64,000 nt of DNA. Source: an uncultured Collinsella sp. Lineage in GTDB: Bacteria; Actinomycetota; Coriobacteriia; Coriobacteriales; Coriobacteriaceae. The position numbers and the translations under genes are program-made. The first letter of the stretch is position 1, and each line of letters begins with the position of its first letter. Below the pieces are notes generated by a model. It was not told the DNA's origin, ran no database searches, and was given only the letters and a program-made list of their open reading frames with translations. Positions 50,442 through 60,608 of the stretch are shown piece by piece. The DNA is taken from assembly GCA_958407465.1 (NCBI GenBank), contig CATYIV010000002.1:39873-103872 (forward strand), in the 5' to 3' direction.

Positions 50442-51218
50442 CTATTCGCTCAAGGGACGCAGCGATGCCTCCTCAAAATGGAAGGATCGAAAGCCGTCTT
50501 CCGTTTCGATGCACGCGCGACCAAAGCCATCGACCGTTTTAAAGATGCCACGCGCCAGCTCGTCCCCAGCGGGGGAGCGGGCGATAACGTGCTCCCCGAT
50601 CCAATTGAGGTGAGCGATATATTCGTCGTGGACGGGCGCGAGCGGACCGGCGTCTTCTTCCTTGGCGTTGAGGTGCTCTGCCCAAGCATCTACAGCGTCT
50701 ATAACTGCGTGATAGACCTCATCGAGGAGCTTGTCGACGGCGGGAACGCTCTCGTTGAGGTCCGAGAGGCCAATTGCCGCCAGGCCGCCATCGGGCACCT
50801 CTTGGGGCGTGTAGTTTACGTTGACGCCAATGCCGCAGACGGCGAAAGGTTTGCCTTCGTTATCGCGTGCGGCCTCGACCAGAATGCCGCCGAGCTTGCG
50901 TCCTCGCGCGACCAGGTCGTTGGGCCATTTAAGGCGAATCTCGTTTGCAAGACCCTGCTTTTCGAGTGCTTCGAGCACCGCTAGGCCGCTGACGGCGGCA
51001 AGACCAGAGTACTTTGCGGGATTAACGCATGGACGCAGGACAATCGAAAGCAATAGGTTGCCGGCGGTTGAATCCCACTTGTGGCCGCGCCGGCCGCGTC
51101 CTGCCGTTTGCGCGCGGGCGGCAAGTCCTGTGCCGTGCGGCGCACCCTGTTTTCCTGCCTCGAGCAGGTCATCGTTGGTCGATCCGGTTACGTCGACAAT
51201 CGTTAATTGGGCATCCAT
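50442..51218 (-). CDS. birA: Biotin-[acetyl-CoA-carboxylase] ligase, single-domain type
   Basis: A 258-residue biotin protein ligase. GSTNDDLLE, the biotinyl-AMP loop GRGRRGHKWDS, KWPNDLVARGRKLGGILVE and a C-terminal SH3-like domain are present. The N-terminal DNA-binding domain of E. coli BirA is missing, so it should not repress biotin genes. Its likely substrate is AccB, encoded in the divergent operon. ATG 51218; AAGGAGG is upstream at a longish distance. Confidence 0.93.
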   Translation of the reverse strand: MDAQLTIVDVTGSTNDDLLEAGKQGAPHGTGLAARAQTAGRGRRGHKWDSTAGNLLLSIVLRPCVNPAKYSGLAAVSGLAVLEALEKQGLANEIRLKWPNDLVARGRKLGGILVEAARDNEGKPFAVCGIGVNVNYTPQEVPDGGLAAIGLSDLNESVPAVDKLLDEVYHAVIDAVDAWAEHLNAKEEDAGPLAPVHDEYIAHLNWIGEHVIARSPAGDELARGIFKTVDGFGRACIETEDGFRSFHFEEASLRPLSE

Positions 51219-51312
51219 AGCGGCTGCTACCTCCTTATTGAATAAGTGAATGACGCAATGGTGTCGAGAGATAGACACAATGTGAAGCCTTTGTCGCATT
51301 TAGACAATTTAA

Positions 51313-51376
51313 TGTTAACACGTCAACAAAGACTGAAATGCGTTATCCTCTCTTGGTCGATGTAAACACGTCAACA
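51313..51376. promoter_or_regulatory. Repeated 16-bp operator between birA and fabH
   Basis: TGTTAACACGTCAACA (51313-51328) and TGTAAACACGTCAACA (51361-51376) differ at one base and start 48 bases apart. On the minus strand each reads as two 8-mers TGTTGACG-TGTTWACA. The first covers a likely birA -35 (TTGACG with CTAAAT 17 bases on) and the -35 area of fabH; TATCCT (51344-51349) is its probable -10. A shared fatty-acid regulator is inferred. Confidence 0.65.
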
Positions 51377-51394
51377 ACTCAAAGGAGGTTAGTG

Positions 51395-52354
51395 ATGGGT
51401 TTCACGATTCTTGGAACAGGTTCGGCACTTCCTGAGCGCAGTGTTTCCAATGACGAGCTGTCTGAGTTCCTCGATACCTCGGATGAGTGGATTTTTACTC
51501 GCACAGGTATCAAGAGCCGCCACGTTTGCACCACCGAGTCACTTGACGACCTTGCCGTAGCGGCGAGCGAGCGGGCACTCCAGGTGTCCGGAATCGACGC
51601 GAGCCAGCTGGATCTGATCGTCTGCTCGACGACGACGGGTGACCACCTTGTTCCCGCTGAGGCGTGTGCCGTTGCTGAGCGACTAGGCGCGACGTGCCCT
51701 GCCTTCGATGTCTCGGCGGCTTGTGCCGGCTTCGTATTTGCGCTCGATGTCGCCGAGGGCTATATCGCCCGCAGCCGTGCCGAGCGTGTGCTTGTTGTTG
51801 CTGCCGAGCAGATGACGCGCGCGCTCGACTGGACCGACCGTGCCACCTGCGTGCTTTTTGGCGATGGGGCAGGCGCCGCAGTGATTGAAGCTGGGGGAGA
51901 CAACCCCCTTGCCGTTGAGCTTTCGACGGCGCCCGACGTCGAGACGTTGCGCGTTCCCGGTCTGGTCGGTACCTCGCCGTTTAAGGCTTCCGCAGATAGC
52001 GCGAGCGTGCTGTCCATGAATGGCCGCCGCGTGTTCAAGTTCGGCGTCAACGCCATCTGCGACACGGTCCATAAGCTTGCGATCGATGCGGGCATTTTGG
52101 TCGAAGACATCGATCATTTTGTATTCCATCAGGCTAACGAACGAATCCTGAGCCAGGCGGTCAAGCGCCTGGGCGTGCCGGACGAGCGCGTGGTTCGCAC
52201 GTTGCGCGAGACCGGCAACATTTCGAGCGCATGCATTCCGCTTGCCCTCGACCGGCTGGCAAACGCCGGTGCACTTCACACAGGCGACACCATCGCCTTG
52301 GTTGGATTTGGCGCCGGTCTGGATATAGGTGGCTATCTGCTTCGTTGGAAGTAG
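51395..52354 (+). CDS. fabH: 3-oxoacyl-ACP synthase III
   Basis: A 319-residue FabH that starts fatty-acid chains from acetyl- or other acyl-CoA and malonyl-ACP. Catalytic Cys is C110 (DVSAACAGF), with His in FVFHQANERI and Asn in ETGNISSA. ATG 51395 has AAAGGAGG upstream. First gene of the ten-gene FASII/ACC operon. Confidence 0.96.
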   Translation: MGFTILGTGSALPERSVSNDELSEFLDTSDEWIFTRTGIKSRHVCTTESLDDLAVAASERALQVSGIDASQLDLIVCSTTTGDHLVPAEACAVAERLGATCPAFDVSAACAGFVFALDVAEGYIARSRAERVLVVAAEQMTRALDWTDRATCVLFGDGAGAAVIEAGGDNPLAVELSTAPDVETLRVPGLVGTSPFKASADSASVLSMNGRRVFKFGVNAICDTVHKLAIDAGILVEDIDHFVFHQANERILSQAVKRLGVPDERVVRTLRETGNISSACIPLALDRLANAGALHTGDTIALVGFGAGLDIGGYLLRWK

Positions 52355-52405
52355 TCGCACATAGGAAATAAAAACGCCCTAGGGCACAACCAAAGGAGAA
52401 CTACC

Positions 52406-52642
52406 ATGGCAGATCAGAAGACCTTTGAGCGCGTTTGCGACGTTATCCGCGAGACCGCCGGTCTTGACGATGTCGAGATGAAGCCCGAGTCCACGCTCGA
52501 GGAGATTGGTCTCGACAGCCTGGGCACCGTCGAGATCCTCGTTGCCGTCGAGGACGAGTTTGGCATCCAGCTCGATACCGAGGAGAACCCCAAGACGGTC
52601 GGCGAGTTCGCCGATACGGTCGAGGCGGCATTGGAGAAGTAG
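52406..52642 (+). CDS. acpP: Acyl carrier protein
   Basis: A 78-residue acidic ACP. The phosphopantetheine serine is S38 in GLDSLGTVE. Length and helix pattern are standard. CAAAGGAG precedes the ATG. fabK follows after 2 bases. Confidence 0.97.
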   Translation: MADQKTFERVCDVIRETAGLDDVEMKPESTLEEIGLDSLGTVEILVAVEDEFGIQLDTEENPKTVGEFADTVEAALEK

Positions 52643-52644
52643 AG

Positions 52645-53589
52645 ATGCTCAAGACTCCTCTCTGCGATCTGCTCGGCATCGAAAAGCCCGTGTTCCAGGG
52701 CGGTATGGCCTGGATTGCCGATGCCTCGCTGGCGTCCGCAGTGTCCGAGGCGGGTGGCTTAGGCATCATCGCGGCCATGAATGCCGACGCCGACTGGCTT
52801 CGCGACCAGATTCACGAGCTGCGCGCCAGGACGGATAAGCCCTTTGGCGTCAACGTCATGCTCATGAGCCCGTTTGCCGACGAGGTCGCGCAGGTCGTGA
52901 TTGACGAGCAAGTGCCGGTCGTCGTAACGGGTGCCGGCAATCCCACCAAGTACATGAAGGCTTGGACCGACGCGGGCATCAAGGTCATCCCGGTCGTTGC
53001 CTCGGTGGCGCTGGCGCGTCTCGTGGCGCGTCGCGGGGCCACCGCCGTGGTTGCCGAAGGCACCGAATCGGGTGGACATATTGGCGAGACGTCGACGATG
53101 GCGCTCGTTCCGCAGGTTGTCGATGCGGTCGATATCCCCGTTGTGGCAGCCGGCGGTATCGCGGATGGCCGCGGGGTGGCGGCCGCCTTTATGCTTGGCG
53201 CCGCTGGCGTCCAAGTGGGCACGCGTTTTCTCGTTGCAAACGAATGCACTGTTTCTGAGCAGTACAAAGAGCTGGTGCTCAAGGCGGGAGACACCTCGAC
53301 GCGCGCGACTGGCCGTTCGACGGGACATCCGGTGCGTGCGCTTAAGAGTCCCTTCACCAATGCCTACGCCAAAAGTGAGGCGGCGGGCGCAAGTGCCGAG
53401 GAGCTTGGGACCATGGGCACGGGCGCGCTTCGCAAGGCCGCAAAGGATGGTAACTACGAAGAGGGTTCGTATCTGTGTGGACAGATTGCCGGCATGGTCA
53501 ACGAGCGCCAGAGCGCGCGCGAAATCGTCGACGATCTGGTCGATGGCGCCGAGCACGTCCTGAAGGGTGCGTGCGCATGGGTAGCGTAG
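52645..53589 (+). CDS. fabK: Enoyl-ACP reductase II (FMN-dependent)
   Basis: A 314-residue FabK of the nitronate monooxygenase-like TIM-barrel family, performing the last reduction of each elongation cycle. Visible: FQGGMAWIAD, AMNAD, EGTESGGHIGE and AAGGIADGRGVAAAFMLGAAGVQVGTRF (FMN phosphate site). FabI is not present in the operon; by family knowledge FabK enzymes are insensitive to triclosan. Overlaps fabD by 13 bases. Confidence 0.94.
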   Translation: MLKTPLCDLLGIEKPVFQGGMAWIADASLASAVSEAGGLGIIAAMNADADWLRDQIHELRARTDKPFGVNVMLMSPFADEVAQVVIDEQVPVVVTGAGNPTKYMKAWTDAGIKVIPVVASVALARLVARRGATAVVAEGTESGGHIGETSTMALVPQVVDAVDIPVVAAGGIADGRGVAAAFMLGAAGVQVGTRFLVANECTVSEQYKELVLKAGDTSTRATGRSTGHPVRALKSPFTNAYAKSEAAGASAEELGTMGTGALRKAAKDGNYEEGSYLCGQIAGMVNERQSAREIVDDLVDGAEHVLKGACAWVA

Positions 53590-54503
53590 CGTTTTTGTTC
53601 GCCGGCCAGGGCGCCCAGCACCCCGCGATGGGCGTCGACCTCATCGAGGCATCGCCGGCGGCTGCCGAGGTATTCGCGATCGCCGATGAGGTGCGCCCGG
53701 GGACGAGCGAGCAGTGCCGGAGCGCCTCCAAGGAGGAGCTCTCGCAGACCGAGAACACGCAGCCTTGCGTGTTCGTGCACGACTTGGCTGTCGCCGTCGC
53801 CCTGCGCGAGCGCGGCGTGGTGCCTGCCGCCTGTGCGGGATTCTCGCTGGGCGAGGTCGCCGCGCTCACCTTTGCGGGGGCATTCGATACACGAGCGGGC
53901 TTTGAGCTCGTGTGCGAGCGCGCGGCGCTGATGGCCGCGGCTGCCGAGCGCTATCCGGGCGGCATGCGCGCCGTCATCAAGCTCGATGCGGTGCAAGTCG
54001 AGGGCCTGGCAAAACAGGCCGGCGAGGACTGCTGGCCGGTCAACTACAACAGTCCGCAGCAGACTGTTGTGGCCGGAGCGTCCGAGGCGCTGCAGGAGCT
54101 CGACGTCCTGGTAAAAGAGGCTGGTGGCCGGGCCATGAAGGTCGCGGTGTCGGGTGCATTTCATAGCCCCTATATGGCCGAGGCGACCTGTGGCCTTGCC
54201 GCATATATTGAGGCCGGTCACGCGCCGTCCCCGTTGCTCATTCCTGTTTTGGCAAATATGACAGCGGCGCCCTATCCGGCGGATCCCCAGACGGCATCGG
54301 ATGTCTTGGCCAATCAGGTGAGCCATGCCGTACGCTGGGTCGATACGCTGCATGCTCTGCAGGATCAAGGCATCGACACATTTATTGAGGTCGGCCCCGG
54401 CAAAACGCTGTCCGGCCTGGTCAAGCGTACGCTGAGCGACGTTCGTGTGTATTCGTGCGAGACGGCCGAGCAGGTCGCAGCTATTGCCGACGAGCTCGCA
54501 TAG
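53577..54503 (+). CDS. fabD: Malonyl-CoA:ACP transacylase
   Basis: A 308-residue FabD. FLFAGQGAQ opens the protein, the nucleophile is S90 in GFSLGEVAAL and the catalytic His is in GAFHSPYM. ATG 53577 is used, with GAAGGG upstream within fabK. Supplies malonyl-ACP to FabH and FabF. Confidence 0.95.
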   Translation: MGSVAFLFAGQGAQHPAMGVDLIEASPAAAEVFAIADEVRPGTSEQCRSASKEELSQTENTQPCVFVHDLAVAVALRERGVVPAACAGFSLGEVAALTFAGAFDTRAGFELVCERAALMAAAAERYPGGMRAVIKLDAVQVEGLAKQAGEDCWPVNYNSPQQTVVAGASEALQELDVLVKEAGGRAMKVAVSGAFHSPYMAEATCGLAAYIEAGHAPSPLLIPVLANMTAAPYPADPQTASDVLANQVSHAVRWVDTLHALQDQGIDTFIEVGPGKTLSGLVKRTLSDVRVYSCETAEQVAAIADELA

Positions 54504-54533
54504 TCCACAGGGCTGTAACCCGAAAGGAATGAC

Positions 54534-55307
54534 ATGGGCAACTTGAACAATGGCGCGCTCGAGCGCAACGACTCACGTCGCGTGGCACTGGTCACGGGCG
54601 GCTCGCGGGGTATCGGCCGCGCCTGCGCTATCGGTCTGGCGGAGGATGGCTACGATATCGCCGTCGTCTATGCCGGTAGCGCAGATGCGGCGTGCGAGAC
54701 GTGCGAAGCCTGTGAGGCGGCTGACGCCACGGCGCGCGCATATCAATGTGACGTGGCCGACCCCGCCGCCGTCAACACTTGCGTGGAGACGGTCCTCAAC
54801 GACTTTGGCTCCATTTGGGCGCTCGTCAACAACGCCGGCATCACGCGCGACGGCCTGCTCATGCGTATGGGTGACGATGCCTTCGACCGCGTGCTCGATG
54901 TCAATCTCAAGGGCACGTTCAATACGACGCGCGCGCTCACCAAGACCTTTATGCGCCAGCGCGGCGGTTGCGTCATCAACATGAGCTCGGTTGTGGGCCT
55001 GATGGGCAATGCCGGGCAGGCCAACTATGCAGCCTCCAAGGCGGGCGTCATCGGTCTGACCAAGGCGGTAGCGCGCGAGCTTGCGTCCCGCGGCGTACGA
55101 GTGAACGCGGTCGCCCCCGGGTTTGTCGAGACCGATATGACGGCAAAGCTTTCGGAGAAGGTTCGCGCGGCAACCGAGGAGCAGATTCCCCTAAAGCGCA
55201 TGGCGCGCCCCGAGGAAGTGGCCGGCGTGGTGCGCTTTTTGGCGAGTGATGCGGCTGCCTACATTACGGGCGAGGTCGTGCGCGTCGACGGCGGAATGGC
55301 GATGTAG
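54534..55307 (+). CDS. fabG: 3-oxoacyl-ACP reductase
   Basis: A 257-residue short-chain dehydrogenase. TGGSRGIGRA binds NADPH, NNAG follows, and the catalytic Ser-Tyr-Lys set is in NMSSVVG and YAASKAG. It has an extra 15 residues before the Rossmann fold. GAAAGGA precedes the ATG. Confidence 0.95.
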   Translation: MGNLNNGALERNDSRRVALVTGGSRGIGRACAIGLAEDGYDIAVVYAGSADAACETCEACEAADATARAYQCDVADPAAVNTCVETVLNDFGSIWALVNNAGITRDGLLMRMGDDAFDRVLDVNLKGTFNTTRALTKTFMRQRGGCVINMSSVVGLMGNAGQANYAASKAGVIGLTKAVARELASRGVRVNAVAPGFVETDMTAKLSEKVRAATEEQIPLKRMARPEEVAGVVRFLASDAAAYITGEVVRVDGGMAM

Positions 55308-55346
55308 AAACTAGGGCCGAACAACGGCTTGAATGAGGAGACCATG

Positions 55347-56594
55347 ATGGAACAGAGAGTTGCAATCACCGGTATCGGTGCCGTATCGCCGCTCGGTAAC
55401 ACGGCGCTTGCTACCTGGGCGGCCATGTGCGCCGGCACGTGCGGCATCGGCCCGATCACGCACTTCGATACCGATGCGTTTGCCGTTAAGGTGGCGGCCG
55501 AGGTCAAGGGTTTTGACGGCAACGAGTACTTTGGTAAGCGTGACGCCAAGCACCTGGACCCCTGCGTTCAGTTTGCCCTGGCAGCGTCGGACGAGGCCAT
55601 GCACGATGCGGGCTTTGATGTCGAGGGCGCCATCGATCGCGAGCGCCTGGGCGTCTACGTGGGTTCGGGCGTGGGCGGCATGCAGACACTCGTCGACAAC
55701 GTCCACACGATTGCCGACCGTGGGCCCCGCCGCGCATCGCCCTATATGATCGCGATGATGATCCCCAATATGGCTTCGGGCAATATCGCAATCCGCCATA
55801 AGGCAAAGGGCCCGACCTTGCCCGTGGTGACCGCCTGCGCGACCTCGGCCCATGCCGTGGGCGAGGCGTTCCGCGCCATCAAGCATGGCTATGCCGATGC
55901 GATTCTCGCCGGCGGTGCCGAGGCCGCAATCATCCCCGATGCCGTTGCGGGCTTTACATCCTGTCGTGCTCTCACCACTAATCCTGACCCGTCGACGGCT
56001 TGCCGCCCGTTCGATGCAGACCGCGATGGCTTTGTGATGGGCGAGGGCGCCTGCGTGCTCGTGCTCGAGAGCATGGAACATGCGCAGGCGCGCGGTGCGC
56101 ACATTTATGCCGAGGTCGTGGGCTACGGCAACACCGATGATGCCTATCACATCACGAGCCCTGATCCCGAGGCTGCCGGCATTGCCCGCGCGATATCGCT
56201 GGCGGTGACCGAGGGCGACGTCAGGCCTTCCGAGGGCCTCTACATCAATGCCCACGGCACATCGACCAAGCTCAACGATTCGTCCGAGACGGCGGGCATT
56301 AAGCGTGCGCTCGGCGAGGACGCGGCGCGCGCCGCGCACGTCTCGTCGACTAAGTCGATGACCGGCCACATGATCGGTGCCACGGGCGCCATCGAGGTCA
56401 TGGCCTGCGCCATGGCGCTCGAGCAGGGCGTGGTGCCGCCGACCATTAACTACCACACGCCCGATCCCGCCTGCGATCTTGACTACACGCCCAATCGCGC
56501 GGTTCGCGCTGACCTTACCTGGGCGCTTTCGACCAACCTGGGCTTTGGCGGACACAACGCCGCCATCGCGCTGCGTAGATATACGAGGAGCTAG
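55347..56594 (+). CDS. fabF: 3-oxoacyl-ACP synthase II
   Basis: A 415-residue condensing enzyme. Catalytic Cys in VTACATSAHAVGEAF, the two His in NAHGTSTKLND and STKSMTGHMIGATG, plus the final GFGGHNAA. Start is the second of two adjacent ATGs, 6 bases from GAGGAG; the first (55344) is equally in frame. Elongates acyl-ACP. Confidence 0.95.
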   Translation: MEQRVAITGIGAVSPLGNTALATWAAMCAGTCGIGPITHFDTDAFAVKVAAEVKGFDGNEYFGKRDAKHLDPCVQFALAASDEAMHDAGFDVEGAIDRERLGVYVGSGVGGMQTLVDNVHTIADRGPRRASPYMIAMMIPNMASGNIAIRHKAKGPTLPVVTACATSAHAVGEAFRAIKHGYADAILAGGAEAAIIPDAVAGFTSCRALTTNPDPSTACRPFDADRDGFVMGEGACVLVLESMEHAQARGAHIYAEVVGYGNTDDAYHITSPDPEAAGIARAISLAVTEGDVRPSEGLYINAHGTSTKLNDSSETAGIKRALGEDAARAAHVSSTKSMTGHMIGATGAIEVMACAMALEQGVVPPTINYHTPDPACDLDYTPNRAVRADLTWALSTNLGFGGHNAAIALRRYTRS

Positions 56595-56597
56595 AGC

Positions 56598-57071
56598 ATG
56601 GATTCCAAAAGACTTGCCGAGATAGCCGATGTTATGGAGGACCGCGGCCTCACGCGCGTACGCGTTGAGGAGCCCGATGGCACCGCGGTCGAACTCGAGC
56701 GCGCGAGCGCCGCACAGCCGGTTGCCGTGCCCATGCCCATGCCGAGCGCTATGGCCGCTCCAGTTGCAGCTCCCACAGTCGCGCCTGCCGCACCGGAGCC
56801 CGCCGCGCAGACACCTGCCGCCGCACCGGAGCCCAAGGGCACCGAGGTGACCGCTCCCATGGTCGGCGTTTTCTATGCTGCCCCGGCGCCGGGCGACGAA
56901 CCGTTTGTGCACGTGGGCTCTAAGGTCAAGGCCGGCGAGACGCTCTGCATCATCGAGGCCATGAAGGTTCTCAACGAGGTAACGGCAGAGGCAGACGGCG
57001 AGGTGCTCGAGATCTGCGTGGCCGACGGCGACCTCGTGGAGTTTGGCAGCTGCCTCATGAGGATCGGATAG
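56598..57071 (+). CDS. accB: Acetyl-CoA carboxylase biotin carboxyl carrier protein
   Basis: A 157-residue BCCP. An N-terminal helix region is followed by a Pro/Ala linker (about 38-80) and a biotinyl domain with K123 in the motif IIEAMKVLNEV. It lies 3 bases after fabF. BirA, which should attach the biotin, is encoded at the other end of the same control region. Confidence 0.96.
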   Translation: MDSKRLAEIADVMEDRGLTRVRVEEPDGTAVELERASAAQPVAVPMPMPSAMAAPVAAPTVAPAAPEPAAQTPAAAPEPKGTEVTAPMVGVFYAAPAPGDEPFVHVGSKVKAGETLCIIEAMKVLNEVTAEADGEVLEICVADGDLVEFGSCLMRIG

Positions 57072-57080
57072 GTGATATCC

Positions 57081-57503
57081 ATGAACAAAGAAGAGCTTAA
57101 GGAACTGTTGCCGCATCGCGAACCGATGCTTTTGCTCGACGAGGCCGAGCTGGTGGGCGACGAGGCCCACGGCAAGATCACGATTACGGGCGACGAGTAC
57201 TTTTTGCAGGGGCATTTTCCGGGAAACCCGGTGGTCCCCGGCGTGATTCAGTGCGAGATGCTCGCCCAAAACTGTTGCGTGCTGCTGATGGGCGATGAGG
57301 AAGCGCGCGGCGCGACGCCGTTCTACACGAGTCTGGACAAGGTGCGCTTTAAGCGTCCGGTGCGCCCGGGCGACACGGTTGATCTGGTGTGCACCATCAC
57401 GCGTGCGCGCGGGCCGTTCCGCTTTGCGACGGGTACTGCGAGCGTCAACGGTGAGGTTTGCTGCCGCGCCGATATGTCTTTTGCACTCATGCACGAAAGT
57501 TAA
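57081..57503 (+). CDS. fabZ: 3-hydroxyacyl-ACP dehydratase
   Basis: A 140-residue hot-dog-fold dehydratase. Catalytic H45 (GHFPGNPVVPG) and E59 (IQCEMLAQ) are present. LLPHREPMLLLDEA opens it as usual. ATG 57081 is preferred over an in-frame GTG at 57072 that directly follows the accB stop. Confidence 0.95.
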   Translation: MNKEELKELLPHREPMLLLDEAELVGDEAHGKITITGDEYFLQGHFPGNPVVPGVIQCEMLAQNCCVLLMGDEEARGATPFYTSLDKVRFKRPVRPGDTVDLVCTITRARGPFRFATGTASVNGEVCCRADMSFALMHES

Positions 57504-57513
57504 GGAAGGCTTC

Positions 57514-58843
<1,330 letters not shown>

Positions 58844-58857
<14 letters not shown>

Positions 58858-60568
58858 AAAAGCGAAGACGGTCAACGTCCTCGAGGGACCGATGACCGAG
58901 TCGTGCGCCGAGTTTCCCGCGCGCCACGTGTTTATCAAGTGCCCGGAGTGCCGCCGTGTGATCGATGAGGCGCGCCTGCACGACAACCTCGAGGTCTGCC
59001 CTCGTTGCGGCAAACACTTTCGCGTGAGCGGGCGCGACCGCATGCGCATGACGATTGACGAGGGCACGTTTGAGGAATGGGATGCCAGTCTGGCGCCGGA
59101 GGACTTCCTTTCGTTTCCCGGCTATGCCGACAAGCTCAAGAGCGTGAGCGAACGTTCGGGCGAGCGCGATGCCGTTGTGTGCGGCAAGGGCAAAATCTGC
59201 GGTTGCGATACGGCGCTCTTCTTTATGGACGCCAACTTTATGATGGGCTCGATGGGTTCCGTGGTGGGCGAGAAGATCTGCCGCACATTTGAGCGTGCGA
59301 CCGAGCTGGGACTGCCGGTCGTTGGCTTTACCGTATCGGGTGGCGCCCGCATGCAGGAGGGCGTGACCTCGCTCATGCAGATGGCCAAAATCTCTGCGGC
59401 GGTTAGGCGCCATAGCGAGGCGGGCGGCCTGTATATCACGGTGCTCACTGACCCCACGACCGGAGGCGTAACCGCGAGCTTTGCCATGGAGGGCGATATT
59501 ATCCTGGCCGAGCCCGATGCCCTGACGGCATTTGCCGGCCCGCGCGTGATCGAGCAGAACATGCACAAGCGCCTGCCCAAGGGATTCCAGCGCTCCGAGT
59601 TTTTGCTGGAGCACGGCTTTTGCGATGCCGTTGTACCGCGTGGCGAGGTTGCGCTCACGGTAGGCGAGCTGCTGGCGCTGCACGAAGGGCACGCGCCCGG
59701 CCTGGGGGCACCGCACGAGATTGTGCATACGGGCCGCCGCGGCAAAAAGCTGGGACATTTGTTCAAGCGCTCGGCCGCACCAAAAACCGCGCTCGAGATT
59801 GTCAAGCAGACCCGCTCGGCAGATCGCGCCACGGCAGGCGAGATGATCTCGCTGGGCCTGGATGGATTTGTGGAGCTGCACGGCGACCGCTACTTTGGCG
59901 ACGACGCCGCTGTGGTGGCTGGCATTGGCTGGAAAGACGGGCGCCCCGTAACGGTCATCGCCATCGAGCGCGGCACCACGACCAAAGAGCGCATGCGTCG
60001 CAACTTTGGCATGGCACATCCCGAGGGCTACCGCAAAGCGCGTCGCCTTATGCGCCAGGCCGAAAAGTTTGGTCGACCGGTTCTGTGCCTGGTCGATACT
60101 TCGGGCGCGTTTTGCGGCATCGGTGCCGAGGAGCGCGGCCAGGGCGAGGCGATTGCTCAGAATCTCATGGAGATGAGCGGCCTTAAGACACCGATTGTCT
60201 CGGTGGTGACAGGCGAGGGCGGCTCTGGTGGCGCGCTGGCGCTGTCCGTGGCCGACCGCATCCTGATGCTCTCGAGCTCGGCCTATTCAGTCGTGAGCCC
60301 CGAGGCCTGTGCGTCGATCCTGTGGAAGGATACCGAGCGTGCGGATGAGGCCGCCGAGGCGCTTAAGCTCACGGCCCCCGATCTGCTGGCGCTCGGCATC
60401 ATCGACGGCATTGTTGACGATAAGGGCCTGTCGCATGAGGAGATCACCGGTGCCGTCATGTCCTCGGCATTTGATGCCTTCGATACGCTTGGGCAGCTCG
60501 ACGACGCGACCCTCACAAACCTCCGCTACGAAAAGTACCGCGCAATCGGTCGATACCGCACGATGTGA
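58844..60568 (+). CDS. accDA: Fused acetyl-CoA carboxylase carboxyltransferase beta-alpha (AccD-AccA)
   Basis: A 574-residue fusion. The beta half has the zinc ribbon (C33, C36, C52, C55 in KCPECRR and VCPRCGK) and the crotonase-like core (VSGGARMQEG). From about residue 310 the alpha half begins (ALEIVKQTRSADRATAGEMI, then GDRYFGDDAAVV and TGEGGSGGALAL). No frameshift is needed. In E. coli these are separate chains; fusion enforces equal amounts. Last gene of the operon. Confidence 0.96.
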
Positions 60569-60608
60569 CAAAGGGACAGCCCGCATGTCATATTGGGAAA
60601 GGCGTTCC

